A DNA stretch of 64,000 nt from Chrysomallon squamiferum (lineage: Eukaryota; Mollusca; Gastropoda; Neomphalida; Peltospiridae). A program made the position numbers and the translations under genes. Under the pieces are notes generated by a model. The model saw nothing but the letters and a program-made list of their open reading frames with translations. It searched no databases and was not told the origin of the DNA. Positions 24,101-36,487 of this stretch are shown piece by piece. The stretch is from the NCBI GenBank assembly GCA_012295275.1, contig CM022672.1:33060716-33124715 (forward strand), given 5' to 3'. The first letter of the stretch is position 1. Every line of letters starts with the position of its first letter.

Positions 24101-26150
24101 TAGTTATAAATATATTCGCAGCTAATTTAAGGAATTATAGTCAATCAAAACCAAACATATAAAATATCTACAATGTTTAATTATGTGCCTCTGCACTTTT
24201 GATTGACTGATGTATGTAAAAGTAGTTGATTTACAGAATAGTAAAGGATTGATCTTGTTACTTTGACAGTAGGTTTTGAAATCATTTCTGCTTTTATTTT
24301 CAGACTGAAAAATGTCAATATACTTACATATCACATGAACCAGAAAGAGTTTGCTGCAAATGTCCACCAGGAACATATAAAAGTAAGGACTGTGTTGGAA
24401 ATTATGAAAATGCTGTCTGTGAAGAGTGTCCACCTGGAACTTATCAAGAGGTTTACAATCAAGCAGCTTATTGTGAGAAGTGTAACCTGTGTAATGATCA
24501 TTTCCAAATGTTGAAAACAAACTGTACTAAGACAAAGAATTCTGAGTGTTCCTGTGAAGCAGGCTACAAACCTGTTGAAGGAAATGGATATGAAGATCAC
24601 TGTAGCTGGACTGGCACCTGTCCTGATGGTTCAGTGCCTAAAGCGAAAGGTAAGCTATAATACAGTTTACAGCTAAAGATGAAATTACTAAAGCTATTAC
24701 AACTTTGTACAACATATAAACAGTAAATGTCATTATTTAATACCTAGTTACAACTGAAAGTGAAACTGTTAAAGTAGCTCTCTCTTGCATTCAACATTGT
24801 TATATAAAAAGGTTTTGTTTAGCAATACCTTATCACTCAGGGATATAAATTCACGAATCTCAGAATCCATTTCCATCAAACATAAAACATCCAAATCCGT
24901 TTGGATTCACGTCATGAATTTCCAAAACTCTGTTAAATTGAATAATCAACGAGTAAAATGTTACGGAATTAAAAACAACTGGTTTAAAAAGTGTAGCATA
25001 TATTCGAATCCACGTATGTTCGAAACATCGTGGTTTATCGAGAGTAGTCTACCCTTGGTCCTTGTGGTGTCAACAAAGAGATCCGAAAGGAACATGTTTG
25101 TTCAGTTCTTACATAACAACTGGAATAGTAAAAATCATAAACACTATAAATGTACGTGAACTCATTAATCAGATTAAAACGACACCTGAACATATTAAGA
25201 CCTATTGTATTTTAATATTTTATTTTCAGAAGGCACAAACAAATTTCACTGCATGGAACTGTCAATGAACACAACTTCTCTGAATACAACCAAAAAACCT
25301 CAAGAGAATTTAACAAAGAATGTGGATGGTGTGTATCTGTTTTTAACTACATGTTAACATGCTACTGTTATTGGCAGCACAAGGATAGTTAATACCCAAT
25401 TAAAATGTTATTGATTACTAATCTATTTTGCCTGTTTTGTGGAACTTGTATATCTTTCTATCTACATAATATCCTTTACATTTAAAGAAGATAGAAACAT
25501 ACTTTATTGAAATTTTTGTCACTGAAATTCTTTAGTTAATTTTTTAAGTTTATGTGAATGTGTGAATTTAATTGTTATTTATTATATTTTTTAGCTGCTG
25601 GTCAAGTGAAGTTATCTAGTTCATACTGGATTATTGTTCTTGCCATATTTGTTATGTACCTGCAAGGTAAAAGCAAACACAAATATAGTCAGTCAACTGA
25701 AATAATATTAACATAAAACAATATAAATAGAATCATTTATCATATTTATTGAATCTTAATCAACTTAGTTTTATCAAAGGAGAAATTCAAAAAAATTTAC
25801 ATAATGTAGAAGCAATGGTACCTAATGTATAAATTTAAAAACATAACCTTAATTTTACAAACTTCAATTGGTTTTAAATATTGAACATTCTTGTTAACAT
25901 AATTAAATAATACAAATAAATTATCCTGAAGTGCATTGCCAAACATCTCTAAAAATAAAGATTTTTTTGATTAAATACCAGCAGATAAGCATTTTAGTTC
26001 ATTTTACAATGAAACAGAATATAACATACACCTGTTTTGGGATATTTTATATTTGAGAAAATATATCATACAATTGTAGATTAAAATGCAGATAGTTAAA
26101 ACAATATAAATGTTTGTTTTAATAATTTTATTTTTGTTTCAGGTTGGTAA
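21062..26150 (+). CDS. TNF-receptor-like protein, copy B (tail-less, GPI-type)
   Basis: Five exons: 21062-21133, 24304-24649, 25230-25328, 25595-25666 and 26143-26150, with phases 0, 1, 1, 1. They give 198 aa. Residues 1-24 are a signal peptide (MKNQTTLPVIAFIILMGSVI). Residues 25-139 hold the TNFR-type cysteine repeats, with cysteines at 28, 41, 42, 44, 54, 63, 66, 81, 84, 87, 98, 106, 108, 124 and 130. Residues 140-172 form a stalk with N-glycosylation sequons at 153, 158 and 166. Residues 173-182 are small or polar (AAGQVKLSSS), 183-195 are hydrophobic, and the protein ends LQGW. There is no intracellular signalling domain. This is a GPI-signal layout by general rules, and a decoy role is inferred. 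Another option is a single-pass protein with almost no tail. Confidence 0.88.
21229..23323. mobile_element. 2.1-kb insertion with 10-bp terminal inverted repeats in copy B intron 1
   Basis: The left end is TAGGTATGTG (21229-21238) and the right end CACATACCTA (23314-23323), a perfect inverted 10-mer. Flanks are cattatt (left) and ctttatt (right), a possible 7-bp target duplication with one mismatch. Copy A intron 1 reads straight through as ccattattaaactg (about 9405-9418, reverse strand), an empty site. No transposase ORF is seen, so it is probably a non-autonomous DNA transposon. A superfamily cannot be fixed; hAT is one possibility. Confidence 0.65.
22705..23095 (+). repeat. two-unit tandem repeat of about 195 bp inside the insertion
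   Basis: The units share accatatttcacgagg, caaagacaataagata / taaagacaataagata, the ttcgtgtc segment and atgttgaaaattc / gtgttgaaaattc. They diverge by eye by about a quarter. They lie toward the right end of the mobile element. Confidence 0.65.
24304..24649 (+). CDS. TNFR-like copy B exon 2 (cysteine-rich repeats)
   Basis: Acceptor ttttcag, donor AAAG|gtaagc, 346 nt. It encodes CCKCPPGTYKSKDCVG, CEECPPGTYQEVYNQAAYC and GYEDHCSWTGTCPDG, which are typical TNFR cysteine-rich repeat spacing. Confidence 0.92.
25230..25328 (+). CDS. TNFR-like copy B exon 3 (stalk)
   Basis: Acceptor ttttcag, donor GATG|gtgtgt, 99 nt. It encodes EGTNKFHCMELSMNTTSLNT and TKKPQENLTKNVD; threonine/asparagine-rich with three sequons. 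Confidence 0.88.
25595..25666 (+). CDS. TNFR-like copy B exon 4 (hydrophobic C-terminal segment)
   Basis: Acceptor ttttttag, donor CAAG|gtaaaa, 72 nt. It encodes AAGQVKLSSSYWIIVLAIFV and MYLQ. The same exon recurs at 7084-7155 (minus) and 18501-18572 (fragment). Confidence 0.88.
26143..26150 (+). CDS. TNFR-like copy B exon 5 (terminal codons)
   Basis: The acceptor tttgtttcag is followed by GTTGGTAA, which completes a glycine, adds tryptophan and stops. The 3' UTR continues; AATAAA occurs at about 26582. Confidence 0.75.
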
Positions 26151-27400
26151 GGTACAGGCAAACAAACAAAAAACAAAGAAAAATTAACAAAATAATTCTT
26201 GGATCTTTCATGTTTTGATTATTCTTCAGCTGGAACCAAAAAAATGTATCTGACTTGTTTACATAAACTGTATACAACCGTCCTATAACAGAAGATTAAT
26301 CTATATATTTATTTATTTATTTATTCCAGTTCTTGTTATGACAGTCTGTGATATCAGTGAAACTGTAACTAGAGAATAATTGAAGAAATGTGGATTTATA
26401 GTCGTTTCTGCGGCCTCGAAGCTTAAACTTCATAAATTTCTTTATAGGTCCAGATAGGAAGCTCTTTGTTTGTATACATAATAGAATATGTCTTAGAATT
26501 CTTTTTATTTCCTTTTTAACATTTAACAATAAATCTGTACAGGTGAAATTAAAATTAATTATTTTGGCATCAACTTTAATTAATAAACAAAATAAAACTA
26601 TATATATATTTTTTATTTTTGGTTTTATATATATATATATATATTTTTTTTTTTTTTCTGTCAGCTGTGTTTATTAAAGTACCAGTTAAGCATGAAATAA
26701 TCGGTTTCTAAATAATATGGAACAATTCATTATATGAATTTGCTTTTTCTTAGATTTCCAATCTTTGTTACTTATTTTATTTTTTTTTTATTTTAGTTTT
26801 TGTCTTGGGTGTGTTTACAAATTTAATTAAAAATACTCTTGTAAATTTAATTATAATTCATAATTATTTTTGTTTAGTTTTTCTGTTATATATTATAATC
26901 TATTGTGATAGTTGAATAACTAACTTATTGCTTTATTTTAACTTTAATTTCACATAGAATAAATGAAATTACACAAAAATAATTTAAATTTATTATTTTG
27001 TCAACAGCTTTAATTAATAAAAATTGTTTGTTTTGCTTTGTTTTGTTTTTTGTTTTGTTTTTGATATCAGCTGTGTTTATTAAAGTTATGAGTTAAGTGT
27101 GAAATTAACTGATTTTGTGAAAAGTTGTTTTAGAATTATTTTTATTATAAACATCTATCCTGGATGAATTAAATGTAAAAAGATTTGTAAAAAAACAAAC
27201 GAATCAAGTAGGTTTGTTAAACCAAAGCATAATTTGTAAAATGCATTTACATTTATTCATAATTTAACTTTAATTTTTTTTTGTTTTATTTCTTTTTTTA
27301 ATCTTATCTTTCTTTACTGTTAGAACATGACTGAATGTTCTGGAGTTTTTAATATGATTTATTAGTAAGGTTTAAACATGTTGAGTTGTGATGTTATTCT
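26151..27400 (+). repeat. 3' flank of TNFR copy B, inverted relative to copy A flank
   Basis: Between 26220 and 27125 this matches the reverse complement of 5370-6600 with gaps. The part about 27110-27400 also pairs with 35780-36140. TA and poly-T runs lie at about 26600-26657. No gene is seen. Confidence 0.6.
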
Positions 27401-29006
27401 GTGGTACTTACTTACGTTTATAATACAAATGTTAATATATTTTAATAATTAAGAGTATTTAGAAAGTAACCAACTGGTCTGAATTAGTTTTGTGTTATTT
27501 GTCAACATGGTTTGATTTGATAATCTACAATTTAACTATATATCTATATAGTACGCATTTGGTTAATTTGTCTAAATTACATGTGTATATATATAAATAT
27601 ATAAAACAAATGTACAGAATTCATGTCTGTGTTGTTGTTCTCTAGTGAATACAGAATCGTCATTTAGTAGTTTAAGATGGCTCAGATAATTAACACTTTG
27701 TCATGTGACCTGTTAGACAGGATGAGTGAAAAATTTAATTAGTAATACCACTCAGTCTAGTCACCATGACAATGTTCCTCATTTTTGGCTTCTTGACCAA
27801 CTTGTTAATAAACAGATGGTGTATGTGTATGTGTATGTCTTAATCTCTGTGTGTGAATATAGAATCGTTTCAACACACAAATACACACACACACAACAGT
27901 TACATACTTCACATTCACACCCATAAAACAAACACATTATATACAGAACACAAAAAAAAAAAAAAAAAAAAAAATTAAACAGCAACAAGATATTTCTTTA
28001 TAAACACTTAACCAGTATTTAAGAGACTGCCCAGTGAACACTGAATTGTACACTGTTGAGAATTGTGTACATTTATGTTTTAATTATGAGTATAGCTCCA
28101 ATAGATGTTTTTATTTCATTTTTAAAAATTATTTTTTTTTTTTTTTTTTTTTTTTTCTTGTTCTTTGTTTAGAAAGAAGACTAAAAACTCTGTGCATTGT
28201 TTAAGCAGTAAAGTAAATTTATTCAAGTTTCTGGCTTGCAAACAAATTTAATATTCAGGATTAAAGTTTATAATACGTATTCTTAGAAATTAATATTATA
28301 ATTGTAAGAGATTTATTTTATCAAATGTTTGGATTGGGAAAAACATGTATACTAAACTCAGCTCTTTATTATTATCAGGTAATTATTCTTTATTTATTTA
28401 TTTAAATTTATTTGTTCTTTTATTTCATTTATTAATTTATTTATTAATTTATTTACTTATTTATTTTTATTATATTTTATGTTGTTTTTTGTTTTGTTTT
28501 TATGAACATTTAGGTGCTTTAAACTGATGTATCAATTATAATTGAAAAACTGAAAATAAAATCAATCTTTATTTCAAAAATATAATTTAGTAAAATAATT
28601 TTATAAAATGCCCATAAATTTAATATGCAGAAGTTTATAACACATCTGGAATAATAGAGTATTAAAAGCAATACATGTTATTCATTAAAATCACTAAGAT
28701 CATTTTAAGAAACTGATTTCATACCACAAAATTAATTAGATCAGAAAATTTATATAATTCTAAGAAAGTTAGTTATAGTATTCTATAAAACAGCTACAAA
28801 TATAAAAAAATAAAAATAAATACAAACATTTTTGTTGTTCTGTTTATACAAAATGAAAACAAGCGTATATTATAAGAACTTGTGGCTAGCATCAGTAATC
28901 TTTGATTTCATTTTCACTGGGTTTTAATCTTTTTTTGTTTGGTTATTTTTTTCATCAAACTAATTAAAGATTATAAATGCTTTTGTAATAAAGTTATTTA
29001 TTTACC

Positions 29007-29037
<31 letters not shown>

Positions 29038-29338
29038 CAGATTTCGAAGCCTTAATTATGAACATAATTAATTTTTTTTTAATAATAATTGATATTTTAA
29101 ATTTTCAAAGAAAAACACTATTTTATTTAAAGAGTTCTATCTACATATTAATCATTAATATAAACTGTTTATTATAATTGAATAATTTAGCTTCTATTTA
29201 TACATTATTTTTTATATCTATATTTGTAATCTGAGTTAAGGTAATAACCTATTTTTTAAAATTTATTTTTTTCAGAGAAAAACTGATTTTGACAGTAAAT
29301 CTAATGACGCAGTAATATTTCCATGTGCAAGCTCAAAT
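27400..29338. other. AT-rich intergenic, no gene seen
   Basis: This holds ACAC-rich sequence near 27870-27940, poly-A at about 27951-27974, poly-T at about 28131-28156 and 29009-29037, and TTTA repeats near 28385-28470. No exon with plausible splice sites and codon content was found. Confidence 0.6.
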
Positions 29339-29560
29339 CTATTTGCTACACAACTCAGTTGCTTTTGTTGTTGATACGTCATCATCAACCACAGCATCAG
29401 CATTGTTCACATCATCATCGTCGTCGTCGTCATCATCATCATAATCCTGCACATTTTCTGGATACATGACGTTCTTGTTGTCTTCCGTCCATGCAGGATG
29501 CAATTTGGTGTCGTCCACAGTAGACTGGTTTCTCACAGTGTTAGGCTGTATTGTGTCAAC
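29339..29560 (-). CDS. orphan terminal exon with Asp-rich tail, possible alternative Pbx 3' exon
   Basis: On the minus strand an acceptor tttattacag is followed by a phase-0 open exon of 73 codons and TAG. It begins VDTIQPNTVRNQSTVDDTKL, continues HPAWTEDNKNVMYPENVQDY, then ten aspartates and a short tail ending TELCSK. Phase 0 fits the donor of either Pbx exon 7 or exon 8, which lie 8-11 kb upstream on the same strand. The VDT start would follow VQSQ from exon 7, as in vertebrate PBX1 where VQSQVDT occurs. It could instead end an unrelated gene whose other exons I did not find. Confidence 0.45.
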   Translation of the reverse strand, partial: VDTIQPNTVRNQSTVDDTKLHPAWTEDNKNVMYPENVQDYDDDDDDDDDDVNNADAVVDDDVSTTKATELCSK

Positions 29561-29624
29561 CTGTAATAAAATTATCTTATCGATATCAGTCTATTGACAT
29601 TAAATTATTTAAATTTATCCGAAA

Positions 29625-29655
<31 letters not shown>

Positions 29656-32600
29656 GAAGAAGAAAAACAAAATCGATATAGTTTTTAGAGTGAGAGAAAT
29701 TTTTATTTTAGTTTCTAAGTAACTTTTTTCTTTCTCAGAACTGATTTAATTTAAACAGTTTCTTATGCACTCCACTGTAATAAAGAATTCACAAAAACCT
29801 CCAAACAACATTTTTATTACTTTCTTCAGGTGATGGGTTTGTGACTTTAAAGACATTTCTTTACTCCAGGTAATGAATTTGGTTTAATTCACATCTGTTA
29901 TCTGTTTCAAGGAATGTTTTTCATATACAACTAAACCTATTAATTTATCTTCCAAACGAAACCAACAGGAAAGAAATACAAAAATTAGAAATTACAACTT
30001 CTGGGTGGCAAATACTTCTGAATTGCAAATACTATCGTTTTTCTTCAAATTATGACCAGCTTCACAATCTGTTAAAACATTTAAAACGTCTAGTGGTTTT
30101 ATTTTGTGAATTTATATGAAATAAACGAAGAAGGCTGAAATCTTTATAAATAAACATGACAAATATTTTTATCGGAGGGATAGTAATGGAACTACTGTGG
30201 ATTTATGTGAAAATAATTTAAATTTGTAGAAGCTGCAACATCTTTGTTATAGTAGAGCAAATGAAAACAATGAAACAGTTGGTTAGTAGTGTTGTTTCCA
30301 ATTAGAAAGAAAATATTTTGTCTTAATGTTAGCAATAAAAAAAAATTCTTTATAAAAGCCAGATGTGTATCTTTTAAATCAGATTAAATGTTTTTATTAA
30401 CATTTGTTGATTATTTTAAACTGTTAATATACGTCCAAATAAAGTGATATTAAAATTAAATAAAATATTATTTTTCTGCTTGTAACTGTATCCAAAAAAA
30501 GGTGATGTAAATATCTAAAATTAGAGCAAACAATAATACTTACATATGTAAAAACTAAATATCTTTGTATGTAACTTGATAAATCTAAATAATAATATAC
30601 AGACAGATCTGGCAATGTTTAACTGCTGAAATGTGTGTGCGTGTATGTGTGTGTGTGTGGAGAGACAGGGAGGACAAATTTAAATATTTATAAATTGTTT
30701 ATGTTATTCAATTCTTGAGAGACAGATATCCAAACATTTTAATGCATTTTTCAACTCTTTCGTCGACAGAATATCGGTTCAGTGGGAGTCGTATATGACT
30801 TGCCCAGTATACTTTGAAATAGAATGCAGCATTTCTAGCTGTGGTAGCAAATTTAATTATTGCAGAGTCTAAGAAAGAGAAAAGGATTGCAGGAATTCTG
30901 CGACTATTTGAAAGTTGGAGTTGTAGATTACATGGGTAAGCACAGCAAAGTTTGGAAAGAATAAAAATGTTAATAATAATTTTCTTAAGACATTTCAATA
31001 CTGGAATTAGTTCTGAGAAATAGTTTAACAAAAATAAATAAATAAATAAATGATATTTAATTAAATACAAGTATGTAAGACAAATTAGTTTTGGAAAATA
31101 ATAAAATTGTTGTTAATGATATTAAATTAAACTCAAGTATGTAACAAATTTCCAATACTGGAATTAAGATATTGGTAAATAAGAATATTCTTAACTAAAT
31201 ATCATTATCAGCAGAGTTTGAACATATTTTAATATTGGAAATAATCTGGATACTCAATTAGGTTATCCCAATGTTTGATAAATCATTGATAGGTTATGAA
31301 GAAATATCATATGAATTAAGTTATAAGCCCTCAAAATATCCCTGTATGAACAACTGAAATGCCTTTTAAATAAACTGATAATAATAAAGTAATGAAAATA
31401 TTCTTGTTGCTTCTTCTATTAATCAACGTTAAGCAATTATTTATAGTAAATTTCTTATTCCACGTATTTCTAAATTAAAAATTCAGATTATAATTCTAAT
31501 GTGTTTTTTCTAAATAATACAGCTGTTAAAGAACATCAAACTGAATAAAACAGAATAAAATAAAATAAAATTAAATAAATAAAAATAAAAATAAAGTTGC
31601 ATATTAATAATTAAATAAAAAAAAAAAAAGATATTAAATATACAGATCAAAAGAAAAATAATTGTAAAATATTTAAAAAAAAAAAACACTAAAATTTATT
31701 AATTTTTTTTCAAGGACACCAATTAATGTAACCTGTCATTTTAAACAGTAAACACAATAATAACAACTCAGTAGGTTACAAATTTGACATGTTTTACTCA
31801 AAATTTCCACGTTATATGGACAGTACACAAAAAACCCCATGTTACGTGACAAGTACAACTATTATAGTTATTATTATGCTCAATTACATATGGTAACAAG
31901 AACAAAAATGTCATGCATTCAAAATTCTTTACAATTTTTAGTAATATGTATATATTTAAATGTTTTCAATCTTACAATACTGGGTTACCTACATAGCTAG
32001 AAGTTTTGTTCACTGAGCATACCTTTCTGTTATTTTTATCATTAATACGAAGGTCAGAGTATTTCGTTAAACAAAATTAACATTAACTAGATTGAAATGT
32101 TATAAATGTTAATTTTCTAACATTCTGATTCATAGTATTTGAAGTATATCAAATTAAAAATTAGTTTATTACTTAATTAACAAAGTTATATAAAGTGGCT
32201 ATTTAATAATTATATTTAACACTTTTCTGCTAGCACTTAATTTGAAAACTCATCATTTCAACAAAGATAGAAAACACCCTCGAAGGACTTCAAGACTATA
32301 GTAGACCATAAATGAAAAATTAAGAATTTAAAATTAAAAGAAATTTAAATGCTTTTTTTTGATTATTTGTCATTAAGTCAAAATATTCCAGCTGGACAAT
32401 CATTTACTGTCACTAAAGAAATATATATTCAGAAATATGTATTGTTTTATAATTTGTTTTTTAACATATACATCACTAGCAGAATAATAATAACCATCAA
32501 GAGGTTTAAAATCATTTTAATATTAAATTTTCTTTATACATTTGTTTGATATATCTCACATGAAGTATTTAATTTATTAACAACAACAAAATAATAATCT

Positions 32601-35547
32601 TAGAGAAAAAAAAAAGAAGAAATTCATGAAGTTTTTCTAAAATTTCTATTAAAAATGAATCTAGCACATATTTTTATTCATGGGTAAAATCTCTCAAAAT
32701 GATAAAATATACCACTGGTAATTTTAAAATGTGTTATAGCTTAAAATAGTTAATACTGTTATTTTTAAACATAACTGAAAATAAACTCAATAATTTTCAT
32801 ATAGTGTTGACTAATGACATAAAAATATAAATAAAATTAAGATAGATAAAAAAATTTGCTGACAATGAAGTTTGATAATAATGGAGACAGCCATTATTTT
32901 AATAGAAAATAAAATTAAAAAAATTTGTAATTTGTTGTATTTATTTATTTATTTTGTAAATAAAAAGAATACTACTGTTATTATAATGTTATTATAAGGT
33001 AAGGTCTGTTGATTGTTAGGAAATATAGAAAAAAAATGTATTTAGGCTAAAACTTAGCATCACCACTATAAAGACATGACTCACAATAATAATATGTTAA
33101 ATTTATTTAAGCTAGCTGTTCATTCTACCAAATGTACATTTGTATCTATCTTTATATATCATGTAATACTTTGCAGATGTATATTTACAAATGATGTAGT
33201 AGCATTACTTTGCCAAACAACACAAACACAACACAAAGTTACACGTTAAAATTTCGCGACTTGTGCAAACATGTACAGAAAACACTTTAAAAAAAAACAA
33301 AAACAATGAAAAAAGAAATGTTCCGTTATTTTATTTTTTATTATTATTATTTTTTTTTATAAATAAAACTAATTTAAATGATGATTTTGTTTTTAATTAA
33401 ATGAAAATGAATGATTTTTAAAATTTTATTTAGTGTTTTTTTTTCAGGGCACTAATGATATTTAGTTAAAAACATATGATTAGCTTTAGAACAATAACAT
33501 TTTTTATCAAGAACATCACCAAATCAATACTAGTGAATTATAAATGATTTTGAGCAAATCACAATTTAACTAACAAAATTAAAAATATTTTTACTATACC
33601 TTTGGTTTCTTTAAAAATAAAGTTTTCATTTGGTATGGTCCTTTGCATTATGTTGTTGTGTTAACAACATCTAAACATGCCAAGGGTTTCCACACCTCTG
33701 TTATTACAAATACTAACCAAACACAAAACACATACTGTACATATTTAAAGAGCAATGTAGTCTTTGATACTGGAATGCTCTTTGTTATTATTTTTTTTTT
33801 TTAAAGCTCTGTACCATTTCAGTTTTAACCCATTTATCATCTTTTTTTTTTTTTTTTTTTTAATATTAAATTGTTCAGTCAGTAATGTCAACCAGCAATA
33901 ATCTGTAACCTACTTCAAATTTTTCATTCTTAGAGAAATGTATTATCTCAAGTCATGTTCTGTTTAAGAACACATTAATTTGTTCTGTTCCTTATCATTC
34001 TAAAATCCCAACCTGTGTTTTTATTTTGTTTATTGTATATCAATATTTATTCTATTAATATTTGTTCAGTGTGTAAGTTTATATTGAAGTTTCTTAAATA
34101 AAATGCAGGACTGGTTGTTCTAGTAACAAGTCAAAGTTTCTTAAATAAATTCAGAACTGCTGTTGTTTGTTCGATACGAAAATGCCATTTTTTATTTACT
34201 TATTCTTTGTATTATATATAAACAAAAAAAAAAAAAAAATGGAAAGAAAGAAAGAAAAAGACAGAACACATACATGGAATAACAAGTTTTGTAACACTGA
34301 AAACAAAAATACACAAAAGCACAGTTGATAATGTATGATACATAAATATACAAGTTATTTAAAAGCTTTTAAATGATTAGCTTTAGCCGTAAGATTTTCA
34401 AAAAGAATTGGGATCATTATTTTGTGTCTGTTTAGCTGTCGAAATATACATCTTGTCAAAAATGTCTTTGTTACTTTCATTAATCTGGCTTAAGGTATAT
34501 TTATATACTGGCACTGAAGAAAAAGAAATGTATGCTTGCAAAATATTTCATTTTCCACAATATACATTTTTATTGTTTCTATAATTAAATAAGACTTTAA
34601 AAGATTTTATATACTAAAAGTTATGAACCAGCAAAGTAACAATTTATTCTTAATAAAATAAAATTTATATGCATTTTAAAATTGTTTAATAAACGATTGA
34701 GATTTAACAACAAAGATTTAAAACAATTTTAAAAACAAAAATAATAAAACCCACAAAAATGTTTCCTATCTCTTCAACAACAACAACATTCCTCAAAAAT
34801 ATATTAAAAACATTTTGAGCAAATTAATTGCTTTGTTCATTACATTTCATAAAACTATTCAAACGAATGGATGTTTAATCGATTTAAAAATATTTTTTAA
34901 AGCAGTTAATTGTTGAACATTTAAATATGTGTTACAAATAAATACATTTTTACTTTTGTATCCTATTTAAAAAAATAAAAAAAAAATAAAATGAAAGAAA
35001 AAAAAATGCGATGTTACCAATGATTAAGAATAAAGTTACATGAATGTTTATTATGAATTCAAGAACAAAAACAAGTGAACAAATATGAAATACATGCATG
35101 CGATGGTTCCAACATGTTGTAGATTATACATATAACCACAATTCCTGTAAATAACAAAACCCTAAACATTTCTAAAGACAATACTGTTCCACGATGAAAT
35201 CACTGATACCTGAAACTTTGTTATGATGATGATTTTTTTTCAACAAAAGCAGTGAAATCCAAGCAACAAATTGACAAACAAAATGTATTATGAAAATTTT
35301 TTTGTTTTTTTAAAAGTTAAGATATTTATTAGAAATTACTGAGTACATAACTGTTATGTACACAAATGTGTAAAAAAAAAAAAAAGAAGAAATGTTTAAC
35401 ATATATATTAGATTATTTGTAAGAGCATGAAGACATGACTGGCAAATTAAACACAGAACAGACAGACAAAAGAAGGTAGCTGATGTTGATGATATGTTTC
35501 TAACAATTGTACATTATTTTTCACATTAAAAATCTAAAATTCTGTCA

Positions 35548-35587
<40 letters not shown>

Positions 35588-35770
35588 TTGCAGTATTCTT
35601 TTTTTCAACTAATCAACAAGATTTTAAAGCATATTCACAAGAATTCATAATTCTGGAAGCACCAAAATATGACTTAAAAGACAATGTTAAAAATCATTAC
35701 AAAATTTTCAAAAAAAAAAAAAAATAATAAAATAAAAAATGAAACCTTCCTCAATACTGAATGTTGTTTA
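29561..35770. other. AT-rich non-coding stretch, mostly featureless
   Basis: AAAT units lie at about 29628-29655, GTGTGT near 30635-30660, and long poly-T runs at about 33842-33861 and 35550-35581. Apart from a weak minus-strand ORF at 30708-31070, no coding evidence was found. The only structure seen is homopolymers and scattered AATAAA sites. Confidence 0.55.
30708..31070 (-). other. weak unassigned ORF
   Basis: A 120-codon ORF whose last 80 codons have a more protein-like composition than neighbouring ORFs (SNSRRIPAILFSFLDSAII, then YFKVYWASHIRLPLNRYSVD and ERVEKC). No domain is recognised and no splice context supports it. It could be a relic of a mobile element or chance. Confidence 0.2.
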
Positions 35771-35779
35771 AAGTTTGAA

Positions 35780-36140
35780 ACCAATAATAAAACCATGTTT
35801 AAACTTTACAAATAAATCATATCAAATATAATTTCATTTAATTTAATTTTTTTATTTATTTATTTTTCTTCTTCTTTTTTTTTTTTTGAACAGAAAAAGG
35901 AAAGAAAATTAAAAACTCCAGAACATTTAGTAATGTTCTAATAGTAAAGAAAGATAAGATTAAAAAAAAAAAAAAAATAAAAAAATTAAAGTTAAATTAT
36001 GAATAAATGTAAATGCATTTTACAAATTATGCTTTGGTTTAACAAACCTACTCGATTTGTTTGGGGTTTATTTTACAAATGTTTTTACATCTAATTCATC
36101 CAGCATTGATGTTTATGATAAAAATAATTCTAAAACACTT
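35780..36140 (-). repeat. inverted repeat partner of 27110-27400
   Basis: In inverted orientation it shares gtttaacaaacctac, aaaatgcatttacattt, agaaagataagat, aaaaactccaga and catgtttaaa with the partner. The arms are about 8.4 kb apart, one in the TNFR copy B flank and one just past the Pbx 3' end. Confidence 0.65.
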
Positions 36141-36438
36141 GTACTAACAAAGATTTAAAAACAATAAAAAACAAAAAATAATAATAAAAATAATTTTGAC
36201 AGGATGTGAAATAAATCTAAACAGACTGAGTTATTTCCTTTTTTTTATTAGCTCTCATGCTAATATATCAAATTTGCCTATTTTATATAACAACAAAAAA
36301 TATATTAAAAAAATAAATAAAAATAAAAATAAAAAAGTCATTCAAATGTTTTTGGGGTTAGTTATCAGTGTTGTTTGTATCACATCCTATTGTTTTAATG
36401 ATAATAACAGCAGTAATAATAGAAAAAAAAGAACATTA

Positions 36439-36439
<1 letters not shown>

Positions 36440-36487
<48 letters not shown>

